In this document: positions 63,963 to 64,000 of the stretch, in pieces
How positions within the stretch are numbered: the first letter of the stretch is position 1
Layout of the letters: every line of letters begins with the position of its first letter
DNA from: Pedobacter foliorum
GTDB taxonomy: Bacteria > Bacteroidota > Bacteroidia > Sphingobacteriales > Sphingobacteriaceae
NCBI RefSeq assembly: GCF_013266735.1
Contig: NZ_JABSNU010000001.1
Span: 310,001 to 374,000 of the forward strand
Length of the DNA stretch: 64,000 nucleotides
Direction: 5' to 3'
Made by a program: the position numbers and the translations under genes
The notes under the pieces: model-generated
Databases searched by the model: none
The model's input: the letters and a program-made list of their open reading frames with translations, nothing else
Told to the model about the DNA's origin: nothing

Positions 63963-64000
63963 TTTGTATATATCCTAATATCTCGTCAAATTCTGGTTGG

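Overview
The window is a low-GC, densely coded stretch from a Bacteroidota chromosome, most likely Sphingobacteriaceae and Pedobacter-like. The evidence is the protein families (DUF5107-TPR, DUF3857 transglutaminase, CotH lipoprotein, FecR remnant, GH106, LytS/LytTR pair, Bacteroidota-type arginine decarboxylase), the weak Shine-Dalgarno signals, and promoter-like TAnnTTTG boxes. I see no tRNA, rRNA or CRISPR array.

Layout. 1-6.6 kb: a galactose cluster (DUF5107-TPR protein cut by the left edge, secreted GH36 alpha-galactosidase, GalT). 6.7-19.4 kb: mostly single genes (small unknown protein, ECF sigma factor, lipoprotein pair, cyclopropane fatty acid synthase, Cu/Zn SOD, M1 peptidase, LiaF-like membrane protein, LspA, a GNAT/MarR pair with a palindromic operator candidate, aldehyde dehydrogenase, DinB, Mqo, AraC regulator). 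19.6-25 kb: secreted serine hydrolase, AsmA-like protein, OsmC. 25.1-28.4 kb: a tight proB-proA-lacI-type operon. 28.4-33.1 kb: phosphohexomutase, then aspartate kinase and diaminopimelate decarboxylase, with an unlisted 58-residue membrane protein on the opposite strand between them. 33.1-40.5 kb: transglutaminase/SRPBCC pair, glutaryl-CoA dehydrogenase-like enzyme, FolB, GlcD-like oxidase, thioesterase, Hsp20. 40.8-45 kb: an arginine group (SpeA-type decarboxylase, divergent arginase/agmatinase, ArgS). 45.1-49.5 kb: CotH lipoprotein, AI-2E-type permease, MnmE.

The most interesting part is 49.5-54 kb. An 86-bp direct repeat begins in the last codons of mnmE and recurs 1481 bp downstream, again preceded by codons reading C-I-G-K-stop. 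The interval holds an excisionase-type HTH gene, a six-unit 10-bp phased repeat, two fragments resembling foreign MnmE C-termini, and IS21-like terminal repeat arrays. This looks like a decayed integrative element at the 3' end of mnmE, a known integration target in other bacteria. No integrase is left. Debris continues to 54 kb (unidentified gene tail, FecR N-terminus, GNAT pseudogene) around an intact Lrp regulator/aminotransferase pair.

54.2-64 kb: a GH106-type rhamnosidase, a frameshifted GxGYxYP-type pseudogene, a LytS/LytTR two-component system with a small lipoprotein and an S9 peptidase downstream, and a truncated DUF1016 (YhcG) protein beside another IS21-like end. I found no clearly new multi-gene system; the mnmE-linked remnant is the best candidate for a closer look.
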